DNA from: JAVJUS01 sp040220455
GTDB taxonomy: Bacteria > Pseudomonadota > Alphaproteobacteria > DSM-16000 > Inquilinaceae
Assembly: GCA_040220455.1 (NCBI GenBank)
Contig: JAVJUS010000126.1
Span: 36,681 to 100,680, forward strand
Direction of reading: 5' to 3'
Length of the DNA: 64,000 nucleotides
The notes beneath the pieces are model-generated. The model saw only the letters and a list, made by a program, of their open reading frames with translations. It was not told where the DNA came from and searched no databases. How positions within the stretch are numbered: position 1 is the first letter of the stretch; the number at the start of each line of letters is the position of its first letter. Of the stretch, positions 1-8,759 are shown in pieces. A program made the translations under genes and the position numbers.

Positions 1-762
1 GGTGATGGTCAGGGTGAAGACCACGACGCCGGCCGCCACCAGCCCGGGCTTGGCCATGGGCAGGATGACGTGGCGCAGGGTTGACGGCCAGCGCGCGCCG
101 AGGCTCTGGGAGGCGAGCTCGACCTCGCGCGGGATCGCCGTGACCGCGGGGGCCAGCATCAGGACCGCGAAGGGCAGCATGTACTGGACCAGGCCGATCA
201 GCACGGCCGGATAGGTGTAGATGATTTTGACCGGCTCGATCCCGACCGCGCCCAGAGTGGCGTTCACCAGCCCCTGGTTGCCGAGCACGATCAGCCAGCC
301 ATAGGCGCGCACGACCTGACCGATGAAGAAGGGCAGGAACAGCCCGATCAGCAGCGCCTTGCGCACCCGCGCGCTGTCGGTGCGCACCATGGCGTAGGCA
401 TAGGGCAGCGCCAGGACCAGCGCGCCGGCGGTGACGACCACGGCGGCCAGCACCGTGCGGCCGATGATCTTCCAGTAGACCAGGCGGTCGAGAATCGTGG
501 CGTAGTTGCCCAGCGACCATTCCTCGGCCAGGCGGAAGGTCGCCCGGTCGAGCTCGCGGAAGCTCTGGTCGACCATGTAGGCCATGCCGGCGACCAGCAG
601 CCCGATCAGCAGCGCGGCCGGCAGGAGAAAGACATACGGCGTGAGAGACTTCGGCATTCGCCCGAACACGGCCGCCCGTCCCGCCTCCAGCGCGAAGAGC
701 AGGCGCAGGCCCGGCGATCGGTCCGGCGCGGGACGGGGCGCGGGGGCGGCCTCGGCGGTCAT
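1..762 (-). CDS. ABC transporter permease, polyamine type (partial)
   Basis: At least 254 codons are readable from an ATG at 762 to the window edge with no stop, so the C-terminus lies outside. After a short cytoplasmic N-terminus (about 35 residues) comes a first membrane segment (PYVFLLPAALLIGLLVAGM), then a periplasmic stretch, then repeated hydrophobic segments. This is the PotB/PotC-like layout of the binding-protein-dependent permease family. It is third in a minus-strand operon behind the ATPase and the binding protein. It would form the membrane channel for import of spermidine, putrescine or a similar small organic cation. The substrate cannot be read from sequence. Family certain, substrate inferred. 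Confidence 0.85.
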   Translation of the reverse strand, partial: MTAEAAPAPRPAPDRSPGLRLLFALEAGRAAVFGRMPKSLTPYVFLLPAALLIGLLVAGMAYMVDQSFRELDRATFRLAEEWSLGNYATILDRLVYWKIIGRTVLAAVVVTAGALVLALPYAYAMVRTDSARVRKALLIGLFLPFFIGQVVRAYGWLIVLGNQGLVNATLGAVGIEPVKIIYTYPAVLIGLVQYMLPFAVLMLAPAVTAIPREVELASQSLGARWPSTLRHVILPMAKPGLVAAGVVVFTLTIT

Positions 763-796
763 CGGGTCTCCCGAGGAAGAGGAACGTTCGTCACCC

Positions 797-875
797 GTAG
801 GTCGTCCACGGCCGAAGACCGTGCGCGACCGCGCGAGCGATGCCGTTGCGCACCGCTGCGCGGTGGGCAACCTAC
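797..875 (-). repeat. Dispersed two-hairpin repeat, copy 1
   Basis: The element is bounded by GTAGGT at 797 and ACCTAC ending at 875, and holds two internal hairpins: GTCcACGG/CCGTGcGcGAC at the left and GTTGCGCACCG/CGGTGGGCAAC at the right. Related copies lie at 12882-12963, 63226-63305 and (half) 63328-63358. Relative to those this copy is inverted. It sits between the binding-protein gene and the permease gene of one operon, so it is probably transcribed. Confidence 0.8.
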
Positions 876-902
876 AGGAATGTTTCGCGGCCGGGGATAT
901 CC

Positions 903-936
903 GGCCGGCCCCGGGACGAGCGCCCCGGGACCGGCC
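903..936 (-). terminator. GC hairpin just downstream of the binding-protein gene
   Basis: A 13-bp stem (903-915 pairs with 924-936, one mismatch) with an 8-nt loop lies 7 bp past the stop codon at 944. No T-run follows. A stable hairpin between a binding-protein gene and its permease gene usually protects the upstream mRNA end or attenuates read-through, giving excess binding protein. That role is inferred. Confidence 0.5.
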
Positions 937-943
937 GCATCGA

Positions 944-2080
944 TCAGCCCTGCATGATCTCGTTGAAGCGCGTGAACCAGTCGCTCTCGTGCTCCACGAG
1001 GATCGGCGTCGGCACCGAGATCAGGCGCTCGAAATCCTCCGCCGTCGTCGGGTAGGCCGGATCGCCGACCAGGTCCTCCGGCGGCTCCAGACCGGGCCGG
1101 GTCGGCGGCAGGCCGAGGCCGTTGCACCAGGTCTGCATCGCTCCCGCCGAGATGGCGAAGTCGATGTACTGCTTGGCCCAGTAAAGCTCGTTTTCCGGCA
1201 GGCCCTTCGGGATCCACATCCCGTCGGTGTCGACCTTCGCGCCCTCCTCCGGCACGGTCCAGGCGACCGGGATGCCGTTCATCTTCGCCTCGCGGGCGTT
1301 GGAGATGATGGTGCAGGCGACGTCGATCTCGCCGTTCTGGAACCAGTTGGTGAAGTCCGGATCCTCGCCCAGCAGCGGGTCCTGCTCGGCCAGCCTCGAA
1401 AGCCACTCCCAGGCCGGCTCCATGTTGTCCGGGATGTCGGCGACCGAGCCGCCGCCCAGCACCTGGCAGACCGGATGGAAACCGATGCCGTCGTCGTAGA
1501 GCGCGACACGGCCCTTGAACCGGGGCTCGAGCATCACGTTCCACGAGGTCGGCGGGCCGTCCGGGAAGGCCTCTTCCCTGTACGCCATGACGTACACGTA
1601 TGAGTACGTGTTGACGATCGGCCAGCCGTCGAAGCCCGCGGGCTTGGCCACATCGAGCAGCGCGTCGAGGTTGGAGAGGTCCGACAGGTCCTCCGTCACG
1701 CCGCGCAGGGCGGACTTCGTCGCGTTGGTCGTGGTGTCCCAGTTGATGTGGATCGGCGGCACGCGGCCCTGGTCGACCGCCGCCCAGATACGCGGCCGGA
1801 TCTCGTTGTCCTCGGTCAGGTCGTGGCGCACGCGGATGCCGGTCGCCTCGGTGAAGGGGTTCGACACGCCCTCTTCCAGCGAGGCCACCCAGACGCCGCC
1901 CCAGGCGCGCACGATGATCTCCTCGGGCTTCTCCACATCCTGCGCCGCGGCGATCCGGGAGAGCGCGGCCGGGCCGAGCAGGCCCCCGGCGCCCAGCGCC
2001 AGCGCCGCCTTGCCGCCGCCGGACAGTACCTGCCGCCGGCGCGCCGGCCGGCCCAGAATCGGGATATGCTTGATCGTCAT
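944..2080 (-). CDS. ABC transporter substrate-binding protein, PotD/PotF-like
   Basis: 378 residues. The N-terminus carries a twin-arginine-type signal (RRRQVLSGGG near residue 14, hydrophobic stretch, then AAAQD), so export folded through the Tat system is likely. The mature part reads like family-1 extracellular solute-binding proteins of the spermidine/putrescine type (IIVRAWGGVWVASLEEGV, then NWDTTTNATKSALRG). It would capture a small cationic or organic substrate in the periplasm and pass it to the permease. It lies between the ATPase gene (88 bp upstream) and the permease gene (181 bp downstream, with a repeat and a hairpin between). Substrate not determinable. Confidence 0.85.
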   Translation of the reverse strand: MTIKHIPILGRPARRRQVLSGGGKAALALGAGGLLGPAALSRIAAAQDVEKPEEIIVRAWGGVWVASLEEGVSNPFTEATGIRVRHDLTEDNEIRPRIWAAVDQGRVPPIHINWDTTTNATKSALRGVTEDLSDLSNLDALLDVAKPAGFDGWPIVNTYSYVYVMAYREEAFPDGPPTSWNVMLEPRFKGRVALYDDGIGFHPVCQVLGGGSVADIPDNMEPAWEWLSRLAEQDPLLGEDPDFTNWFQNGEIDVACTIISNAREAKMNGIPVAWTVPEEGAKVDTDGMWIPKGLPENELYWAKQYIDFAISAGAMQTWCNGLGLPPTRPGLEPPEDLVGDPAYPTTAEDFERLISVPTPILVEHESDWFTRFNEIMQG

Positions 2081-2168
2081 CCTTGCCTCCTGCCCCTCGA
2101 TGATTCGGGAGTTCGTGGTATCCGCCCCGGCGGGACGGCTTGCGGCGGCACCCGCGGGCGCCGGCCGA

Positions 2169-3341
2169 TCAGGCGGGGAAGATGGTCAGGTCCTCCGCGC
2201 GCCAGCCGATGCGCACCCGCTCGCCCGGCGCGCGCGCCGGATGATGCAGCGGATCGGGATCGAAGATGCGGATCTCCGCCCCGTCGAGCGCGTCGCAGCG
2301 CAGCGTGTAGACCACCCGTTCCCCCTCGAAGACGATGTCGGCGACCTCCGCCTCGACGACGGTGTCGGCCGCCGACAGTCCGGCCGCCGTTCCCTCCAGG
2401 CGGACCTGCTCGGCGCGCAGCGCCGCCTCCGCGGCCGCGCCGTCGCTAGCGGCCTCCGCCTCCGGGGCCGGCCGGCCGGCGAGCGTCTCGCCGCCCACGC
2501 GGATCGCGGGCCGCCCGTCGGCTCCGCGCACCAGGGTGCCGCGCAGGAAGGTCGTCACGCCGATGAAGCCGGCGACGAAGCGGTTGGCGGGCGTGCGATA
2601 GGCCTCGACCGGCGAGGCGGCCTGCTGGATGCGCCCGCCATCCATGACGATCACCCGGTCGGACATGACGAGCGCCTCGCGCTGGTCGTGGGTGACGTTG
2701 ATGGTGGTCACGCCCAGCTCGCGCTGGATGCGCCGGAATTCGAGCTGCATGTCCTCGCGCAGCTTGCGGTCGAGTGCGGCCAGCGGCTCGTCGAGCAGCA
2801 GCAGATCCGGCTCGAAGACCAGCGCGCGGGCGATCGCGACGCGCTGCTGCTGGCCGCCGGAGAGCTCGTGTATGCGCCGGCCGCCCAGCCCGCCGAGCTG
2901 GACCAGGTCCAGGAACCGCTCGACCCGGTCCGCGATCCCGCGCCGGGCGAAGCCGCGCATACGCAGGGGATAGGCCACGTTCTCCGCCGCCGTCATGTGC
3001 GGAAAGAGCGCCAGGCGCTGGAACACCATGCCGATCGAGCGGGCATGCGGTGGCACCGCGTTGACCGGCCGGCCGTGGATCGTGATCTCGCCGCCGGAGG
3101 GCTCGATGAAGCCGGCGATCATGCGCAGCAGCGTCGTCTTGCCGGAGCCCGAGGGGCCCAGAATCGTCAGGAACGCGCCGCGCGCCAGCTCGAACGAGGC
3201 ATCCTCCACCGCCACCACGCCGTCGAAGCTCTTGGACACGCCGGCGAGCGTGACCATCGGCGCCGTCCCGGACCCGGCCCCGGGAACCGCCGGCGCCCCC
3301 GAGCCCGACGCCGCAATTGAACCGTTTCGCCCGCCCGACAA
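2169..3341 (-). CDS. ABC transporter ATP-binding protein, PotA-like
   Basis: 390 residues from the first ATG. A second ATG at 3257 (MVTLAGVSKSFDG) begins at the conserved domain and may be the true start, because the first 28 residues are low-complexity G/A/S. Visible motifs: Walker A GPSGSGKTT, Q-loop VFQRLALFPH, signature LSGGQQQR, Walker B LLLLDEPLAALD and switch THDQREAL. A C-terminal TOBE-like part follows (residues about 250-390), typical of PotA/FbpC/MalK ATPases. It powers the importer and is the first gene of the operon. Upstream is AT-richer DNA shared with the divergent PqiA-like gene. Confidence 0.9.
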   Translation of the reverse strand: MSGGRNGSIAASGSGAPAVPGAGSGTAPMVTLAGVSKSFDGVVAVEDASFELARGAFLTILGPSGSGKTTLLRMIAGFIEPSGGEITIHGRPVNAVPPHARSIGMVFQRLALFPHMTAAENVAYPLRMRGFARRGIADRVERFLDLVQLGGLGGRRIHELSGGQQQRVAIARALVFEPDLLLLDEPLAALDRKLREDMQLEFRRIQRELGVTTINVTHDQREALVMSDRVIVMDGGRIQQAASPVEAYRTPANRFVAGFIGVTTFLRGTLVRGADGRPAIRVGGETLAGRPAPEAEAASDGAAAEAALRAEQVRLEGTAAGLSAADTVVEAEVADIVFEGERVVYTLRCDALDGAEIRIFDPDPLHHPARAPGERVRIGWRAEDLTIFPA

Positions 3342-3537
3342 GCCCGCTTTTCTCCCTGCTGACGATCCCTTAGGTACGAATGTGTTGCAGTGCAGCCCAG
3401 CCCCGGACCCCTGTCAAGCGTGCGGGGGGATACGCCGAACTGCAGCAGTAGCGTGGCCGCTCGCTGGACCAATTGACTTCCAGGCGTTGAGCATCTTAAA
3501 AATAGAAAACTTGATCGCTTTAAATCTCACTATTAGT
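3342..3537. promoter_or_regulatory. Divergent intergenic region, AT-rich
   Basis: About 200 bp between two divergent genes. From about 3475 the DNA becomes clearly AT-rich (runs such as ttaaaaatagaaaac), unlike the rest of the window. It must hold promoters for the ABC operon to the left and the PqiA-like gene to the right, but I cannot point to an unambiguous -35/-10 pair. Confidence 0.4.
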
Positions 3538-4104
3538 ATGCAAAATGAGTCGAGCATGACGCGACGCGGTAAGATCTCTATTGATCTCTCGACAATACAC
3601 AGTGCAACGCAAAACAAGACACTCGATGACGGCCCGCCGGAGAGTTGGATCCCTATCGCATTGGGATCAGCTCTTGCGCTTCTCGCCCTAGGAATTATCG
3701 AGCCGATACTGACGGTTGAGAAATTTTTTATTTTTACCGATAGAATCTCAATTTACGAAGGAATGACCATGCTGGCCGACGATGGCGAATGGCTGGTCGC
3801 CGGCATCGTCTTCGCCTTCTCCGTCCTGTTCCCGGCAGGCAAGATCCTGGCGGCGCTCGTCGCCTGGCGGCGGCTGCGCCGGGGCGGCCGGCCGCCGGCC
3901 TGGATCGTCGAAGGCCTGCCGGCGCTCGGCCGGTGGTCGATGCTCGACGTCTTCGTGGTCGCCCTGATCGTCTTCTCGGTCAAGGCCAGCGCGCTGGGCG
4001 AGGCGAGCGTCGAGTTCGCCATCGTGCCCTTCATCGCCGCCATCGCGCTGACCGCGCTCGCCACCCGGCGCATCGACCGGATCGCCCGCCGCCGGCGGGC
4101 CTGA
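3538..4104 (+). CDS. PqiA-like integral membrane protein (single domain)
   Basis: 188 residues from ATG 3538, or 182 from ATG 3556. Four hydrophobic segments are visible: IPIALGSALALLALGIIEPI, then AGIVFAFSVLFPAGKI, then WSMLDVFVVALIVFSVK, then AIVPFIAAIALTALA. The phrases SISIYEG-like (RISIYEGMTMLADDG), FSVLFPAGKI and GRWSMLDVFVVAL are hallmarks of the paraquat-inducible protein A family (PF04403). PqiA proteins belong to membrane-integrity and lipid-transport systems. No PqiB/MCE partner is seen nearby. The first about 230 bp of the gene are AT-rich and the rest GC-rich, an abrupt change within one reading frame. Confidence 0.75.
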   Translation: MQNESSMTRRGKISIDLSTIHSATQNKTLDDGPPESWIPIALGSALALLALGIIEPILTVEKFFIFTDRISIYEGMTMLADDGEWLVAGIVFAFSVLFPAGKILAALVAWRRLRRGGRPPAWIVEGLPALGRWSMLDVFVVALIVFSVKASALGEASVEFAIVPFIAAIALTALATRRIDRIARRRRA

Positions 4105-4151
4105 CCGGATCGGCCCCCGGAAGGCGGCCACGGGAGCCGGCCCGCCGGGCC

Positions 4152-4781
4152 TCAGGCCCGCGGCCGGCCGCCGTCGCCCACCGCGAGGCGGACGAGCTGG
4201 GGCAGGTTGCGCGCCTTGAGCTTGCGCATCAGGTTGGCCCGGTGGATCTCCACCGTGCGGTGGCTGATGCCCAGGCGCCGGGCGATGGCCTTGTTGGTGC
4301 CGCCGTTGATCAGGTGGCGCATGACCTCGCGCTCGCGGGTGGTCAGCGTCGACAGGCGCTGGCGGATCACCGGCTCGGGCGGCGGAAACGTCTCGTGCCC
4401 GTCCTGCGCCAGGGCCTCGCGCACGGCGGTAGCGATGCGCTCGCCGGTGAAGGGCTTCTCGATGAAGTCGCGCGCCCCGTTCTTCATCGCCTCCACCGCC
4501 ATGGGCACGTCGCCATGGCCGGTGATGACGAGCAGGGGTACGGCGAGGCCGCGCTCCTGCAGATGCTCGTTGAGCGCCAGGCCGTCCATGCCCGGCAGCC
4601 GGACATCGACCAGCAGGCAGGCGGCCCGGTCGACCGCGCGCGAGGCGAGCAGCGCCTCCGCGCTCTCGAAGGCCAGCACCCGCCACCCCTCCCCCGCCAG
4701 CAGGGCCGAGAGGGAATCGCGCACGCCCGTGTCGTCGTCGACGACGGCGATCAGCGGGGGCGCGTCGGATTGAGGACTCAT
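4152..4781 (-). CDS. FixJ-family response regulator
   Basis: 209 residues. N-terminal receiver domain (about 8-122): acidic pair VVDDD, phosphoacceptor Asp in LLVDVRLPGMDG, Thr in VITGHGD, Lys in IEKPF. C-terminal LuxR/FixJ helix-turn-helix (about 145-200): LTTREREVMRHLINGG, NKAIARRLGISHRTVEIHRA. It should be phosphorylated by the kinase encoded just upstream and activate transcription. The start ATG at 4781 overlaps the kinase stop by four bases (ATGA), so the two are translationally coupled. Target genes unknown; oxygen control cannot be assumed from the FixJ name. Confidence 0.92.
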   Translation of the reverse strand: MSPQSDAPPLIAVVDDDTGVRDSLSALLAGEGWRVLAFESAEALLASRAVDRAACLLVDVRLPGMDGLALNEHLQERGLAVPLLVITGHGDVPMAVEAMKNGARDFIEKPFTGERIATAVREALAQDGHETFPPPEPVIRQRLSTLTTREREVMRHLINGGTNKAIARRLGISHRTVEIHRANLMRKLKARNLPQLVRLAVGDGGRPRA

Positions 4782-5917
4782 CGAGCCGTCTCCGCGGCGG
4801 CGGGAAGATGAACGGAAAACCGCGCCCCGCCACCCGGCGCCGGCCCGGCGACGATCGTCCCGCGGTGATCCTCGACGATCCGGCGGGCCAGAGCGAGCCC
4901 CAGGCCCAGGCCTTTGGCCTTGGTGGTGAAAAACGGCCGGAACAAGGCATCCCGGTCGCCCTCCGGCAAGCCCGGGCCGTTGTCGATCACGGTGATCACC
5001 ACGCCGTCGGCACCCTCGACCGGGACCGCGCGCACCGTGACGCGCCCCGCCTCGCCGACCGGCGTCGCGGCCGCCGCCTCCATGGCGTTGCGGACCAGGT
5101 TGACGATCACCTGCTGGATCTGGACCCGGTCGACATGCAACTCGGGCAGCGGGTCGGGGATCTCGATCTCGACGGGAGCGACGGTGGCGGGCGCGCCGAT
5201 CGAGGCGAGCGCCACGGCGTCGGAGATCATCGAGGCCGGCTCCAGGTCCTCCGGCTCTGACGGGCGCGGCGCGACGAAGCGGCGCTGCTCGCGGATCAGC
5301 CGGCCGGCCCGGTCGATCTGCTCGGCGGCGCTGGCCAGGTAGTCGACCGCCGGCCCCTGCTCGATCCCGGCGGCGCGGAGCTGGCCGCGCGCGGCGTGGA
5401 TGTAGCCCGCCGCCGCCGTCAGCGGCTGGTTGATCTCGTGGGCGAGTTCCGTCGCCATCTGGCCCACCGTGCTGAGCCGCGCCGCGTGGGCGAGCTCCGC
5501 CTGCAGGTCCTGGACGCGGAGCTGGGCGCTGCGTCGCGCGGTGACGTCGAAATGCATGACCACCAGGCCGTCGAGCGCATCGCCGCCCAGGCCGCCGGCC
5601 ACGGCCAGATACCACTCCATCCCCTGGGGCGTGCGGCACGGGTACTCGAAGCGAAGCTCTTCGGCGTCGCCCGCCAGGATGCGGCGGAGGCCGTCGGCCA
5701 TTCGGCGCGCGTCCTCCGCCCCGGCCCGGGCCGCGGCGTCGCAGACCTCCAGGTAATTGCTGCCCACTCCGAGGGTCGGGTCGCGACTGGCATGGCGAAT
5801 CCCGAAGTCACGCCAGCGGCGATTGACCGCGACGATCTCGCCTGTCGCGTCGAGCACGGCGACATTCGCCGGCAGCCTGTCCAGCAGATCCGGTCGATGG
5901 CGGTCGATCCGGTTCAC
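4778..5917 (-). CDS. PAS-domain sensor histidine kinase
   Basis: 379 residues with no predicted membrane segment, so probably cytoplasmic. A PAS domain occupies about 1-130 (NVAVLDATGEIVAVNRRWRD ... GMEWYLAVAGGL ... VMHFDVTARR). Then a HisKA dimerisation box with the phospho-His in ELAHEINQPLTAAAGY, and the ATPase domain with N-box NLVRNAMEAA, G1 DNGPGLP, F-box FRPFFTTKAKG and G2 LGLGLALARRI. Partner of the FixJ-type regulator, overlapping by ATGA. The overall form is FixL-like, but I cannot identify a haem-ligand His, so the signal is unknown. Divergent from phnM. Confidence 0.9.
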   Translation of the reverse strand: MNRIDRHRPDLLDRLPANVAVLDATGEIVAVNRRWRDFGIRHASRDPTLGVGSNYLEVCDAAARAGAEDARRMADGLRRILAGDAEELRFEYPCRTPQGMEWYLAVAGGLGGDALDGLVVMHFDVTARRSAQLRVQDLQAELAHAARLSTVGQMATELAHEINQPLTAAAGYIHAARGQLRAAGIEQGPAVDYLASAAEQIDRAGRLIREQRRFVAPRPSEPEDLEPASMISDAVALASIGAPATVAPVEIEIPDPLPELHVDRVQIQQVIVNLVRNAMEAAAATPVGEAGRVTVRAVPVEGADGVVITVIDNGPGLPEGDRDALFRPFFTTKAKGLGLGLALARRIVEDHRGTIVAGPAPGGGARFSVHLPAAAETAR

Positions 5918-6091
5918 GCTCGGCCTCCCCCACGAGGATACGCACGCCGTGCGCCGCGTCCCCGCCGCGGCGCCCGGTTGCCGGTCGTCGCCGCCAATCT
6001 AGCAGGCCTCGCCGCCCCGGTCAGCCGGCACCGCGTCGACACCCGGCCGGCGGGCCTTGCATCGCGGCCCCGGCCCGGACTATCCGAAGGG

Positions 6092-7285
6092 ATGACCCTC
6101 GACAGCCCTCTCCGGCCGGAGACCGCGGCCACCCCCGCCACCATCGCCAATGCCCGGATCGTGACCGGCGACTCGGTGATCCGGGGCGGGCTCGGATTCG
6201 CCGAGGGACGCATCTCGGCGCTCGGGCCGGCGGCGGAGCAGGCGGCCGGCGCCGATGCCGCGGACTGGGAGGGCGACCTGGCGATCGCCGGGCTGATCGA
6301 CCTGCACACCGACCATCTGGAACGGCATTTCAATCCCCGCCCCGGCGTCTGGTGGGATCCGGTGGCGGCGGCCGTTTCCTATGACGTCCAGGTCGCGGGC
6401 TCGGGCATCACGACCGTCTTCGACGCGGTCTCCATGGTAGGCGGCGGCGCGCGGGACAAGGACCGTCAGCGCGCCCGCATGCTCGCCCCGATGATCGACG
6501 GCGTGCGCCGCGCCCAGGCGGCCGGCATGCTGCGCGCCGAGCACTTCCTGCACCTGCGCTGCGAGATCACCGATCCCGACGTCATGGCGCTGGTCGACCC
6601 GTTCCTGGGCGACCCCATGGTCCGGTTCCTGTCGCTGATGGACCATTCGCCGGGCCAGCGCCAGTTCGCCGATCTCGACGCCTATCGCCGCCTCTACACC
6701 GAGATGATGGGGCTGAGCGAGGACGAGTTCGCGACTTTCGTCGCCGAGCAGCAGGAGATCGCGCGCACGCTCGGCCCCCGGCACCGCCGCGCGCTGACCG
6801 AGCTGGGCCACGCCCATGGCCTCGCCATGGCGAGCCACGACGACCAGACCGAGGATCACGTGCGCGAGGCGCGCGACGACGGTTTCATGGTCGCGGAGTT
6901 CCCGACCACCCGGGCGGCGGCGGCGGCCGCGCGCCATCACGGCATGTCGGTGCTGATGGGCGCGCCGAACCTGATCCGCGGCGGCTCGCACAGCGGCAAC
7001 GTCGCCTGCGCCGAGCTGGCGCGGGAGGGGCTGCTCGACATCCTGGCGTCGGACTACGTACCGGGCAGCCTGCTGCCGGCCGCCTTTCGACTGACGGGAG
7101 AGGATATCGGCTGGTCCCTGCCCGAGGCCGTGGCGACGGTGACCGCCAATCCGGCCCGCGTCGCGGGGCTGGAGGACCGCGGCACGCTCGACCCCGGCCG
7201 GCGCGCGGACGTCATCCGTGTCCGGCCGGTCGACGGCGTGCCGGTGATCCGCGAGGTCTGGCGCGAGGGCCGGCGCGTCGCCTGA
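6092..7285 (+). CDS. phnM: Alpha-D-ribose 1-methylphosphonate 5-triphosphate diphosphatase
   Basis: 397 residues from ATG 6092, the first start giving the family length. Amidohydrolase fold: metal-ligand region IDLHTDHLERHFNPRP (about residue 70), MASHDDQTEDHV (about 245), ASDYVPGSLLPAAF near 325, and C-terminal ANPARVAGLEDRGTLDPG. PhnM removes pyrophosphate from the C-P lyase intermediate made by PhnIGHL. None of the other phn genes are within this window, so it is an orphan here. The neighbours (FixL-like kinase, serS) give no pathway hint. A second role is possible, but the family assignment is firm. Confidence 0.88.
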   Translation: MTLDSPLRPETAATPATIANARIVTGDSVIRGGLGFAEGRISALGPAAEQAAGADAADWEGDLAIAGLIDLHTDHLERHFNPRPGVWWDPVAAAVSYDVQVAGSGITTVFDAVSMVGGGARDKDRQRARMLAPMIDGVRRAQAAGMLRAEHFLHLRCEITDPDVMALVDPFLGDPMVRFLSLMDHSPGQRQFADLDAYRRLYTEMMGLSEDEFATFVAEQQEIARTLGPRHRRALTELGHAHGLAMASHDDQTEDHVREARDDGFMVAEFPTTRAAAAAARHHGMSVLMGAPNLIRGGSHSGNVACAELAREGLLDILASDYVPGSLLPAAFRLTGEDIGWSLPEAVATVTANPARVAGLEDRGTLDPGRRADVIRVRPVDGVPVIREVWREGRRVA

Positions 7286-7307
7286 GCCGCGGGCGCCGCC
7301 CTGGCCC

Positions 7308-8606
7308 TCAGCCCTTCGGCTCGCCCTTGGGCTCGATCGACTCGAACCCGCAATAGGGCCGCAGTGCCTCCGGCACGTCGATGCCGCCATCGGCCCGCTG
7401 GTAGTTTTCCAACAGCGCGATCAGCGCCCGGCTTGTCGCCACGGCCGTGCCGTTGAGCGTATGGGCGAGACCCGCGACCTTGCCGTCCGGCCCGCGATAG
7501 CGGATGCCCAGCCGGCGCGCCTGGTAGTCGGTGCAGTTGCTGGTCGAGGTGATCTCGCCGAAGGAGCCGCCGTCGCCGCGCCCCGGCATCCAGGCCTCCA
7601 GGTCGTACTTCCGGTAGGCCGAGGCGCCCAGGTCGCCGGTCGCGGTGTCGACGATCCGGTAGGGGATGCCGAGGCCGTCGAAGATCGCCTTCTCCAGGTC
7701 GAGCAGGCGCTGGTGCAGGCCGTCGCTCTCCTCCGGCCGGCAGACGACGAACATCTCCACCTTGGTGAACTGGTGGACGCGATAGAGCCCGCGCGTCGCC
7801 CGGCCGTGGGCGCCCGCCTCGGTGCGGAAGCAGTGGCTCATCCCCGCGACCAGCGCCGGCAGGTCGCCGCCGTCGAGGATGCGGTCGGCGAACAGCCCGG
7901 CCAGCGTGATCTCCGACGTCGCGATCAGGCCCAGGTCTGTGTCCTCGATCGTGTAGATCTGTGTCTCCGGCCCGCGCGGCACGAAGCCGGTGCCGGCCAG
8001 CACCTCCGCGCGCGCCAGGTCGGGCGTGGTGTAGGGCGTGAAGCCGTCGCCGATCAGCAGGCGCAGGGCGTAGCTCTGCAGCGCCATGTCCAGCAGGACG
8101 GCTTGGTTCTTGAGGAAATAGAAGCCGTGGCCGGCGGTCCGGCTGCCCGCCTCCATGTCGACCAGGTCCAGCGCTTCTGCGAGGTCGAGGTGATCCTTGG
8201 GCGGAAAGCCGAAGTCGCGGATCGGCGTCGCGCCCCGGGCGACCTCCAGGTTCTCCTCGTCGGTCTCGCCCACCGGCGCGTCGGGATGGGCCATGTTCGG
8301 GATCGCCGAGCGGATCTCGTCGACCTCCGCGCGCACGGTCTCCAGGCGCTCCTCCAGCTTGCCGCGCTCGGTGCGCAGGGCCTTGCCCTTGGCGATCAGC
8401 TCCTGTTTGGTGTCGGCGTCCGGGGCCTTGGGAATCTCCTTGGCGACCCGGTTCGCCTCCGCGTTCGCCTCGCCCAGGGCGTGCTCCAGCTTGCGGCGCT
8501 CGGCGTCGAGCGCGGCGAAGCGGTCCAGGTCGACGGCCACGCCGCGATTGGCGCAGTTGGTGCGGACGGCGTCGAGATTGTCGATGATGAAGCTGGCGGC
8601 CAGCAC
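7308..8606 (-). CDS. serS: Seryl-tRNA synthetase, organelle-like subtype
   Basis: 432 residues, the normal length. The N-terminal tRNA-binding coiled coil (about 30-105: FAALDAERRKLEHALGEANA ... ERGKLEERLETVRAEVDEI) precedes the class II catalytic core. Motif 2 is FRTEAGAHGRATRGLYRVHQ and motif 3 region is LNGTAVATSRALIALLENYQ. Usual bacterial SerRS has motif 3 close to NGSGLAVGRTLVAVLENYQ. The form here (GRATRGLYRVHQF, GEITSTSNCTDYQARR, LGASAYRKYDLEAWMPG) recalls plant organellar enzymes instead. It charges tRNA-Ser and could be either the housekeeping copy or a second one. Convergent with phnM, divergent from the SDR gene. Confidence 0.93.
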   Translation of the reverse strand: MLAASFIIDNLDAVRTNCANRGVAVDLDRFAALDAERRKLEHALGEANAEANRVAKEIPKAPDADTKQELIAKGKALRTERGKLEERLETVRAEVDEIRSAIPNMAHPDAPVGETDEENLEVARGATPIRDFGFPPKDHLDLAEALDLVDMEAGSRTAGHGFYFLKNQAVLLDMALQSYALRLLIGDGFTPYTTPDLARAEVLAGTGFVPRGPETQIYTIEDTDLGLIATSEITLAGLFADRILDGGDLPALVAGMSHCFRTEAGAHGRATRGLYRVHQFTKVEMFVVCRPEESDGLHQRLLDLEKAIFDGLGIPYRIVDTATGDLGASAYRKYDLEAWMPGRGDGGSFGEITSTSNCTDYQARRLGIRYRGPDGKVAGLAHTLNGTAVATSRALIALLENYQRADGGIDVPEALRPYCGFESIEPKGEPKG

Positions 8607-8759
8607 GGTCCTGTTCCCGGTGTGAAGGAATGCCGATCAGCGCGCCCGGCGCGCCGGCGTCAGACGCCACGCCGGGTCCCGCCCTGTCAATAGGTGCTGC
8701 GCCCCGTGACCGGCGCCATGCGCCCGGAAACGACGAGATATCGAGAAGAGGACACGGTC

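Noticed and set aside
5396..6091. N-terminal extension of PhnM
   Set aside because: It overlaps the sensor kinase on the other strand, is not PhnM-like, and PhnM has normal length from ATG 6092.
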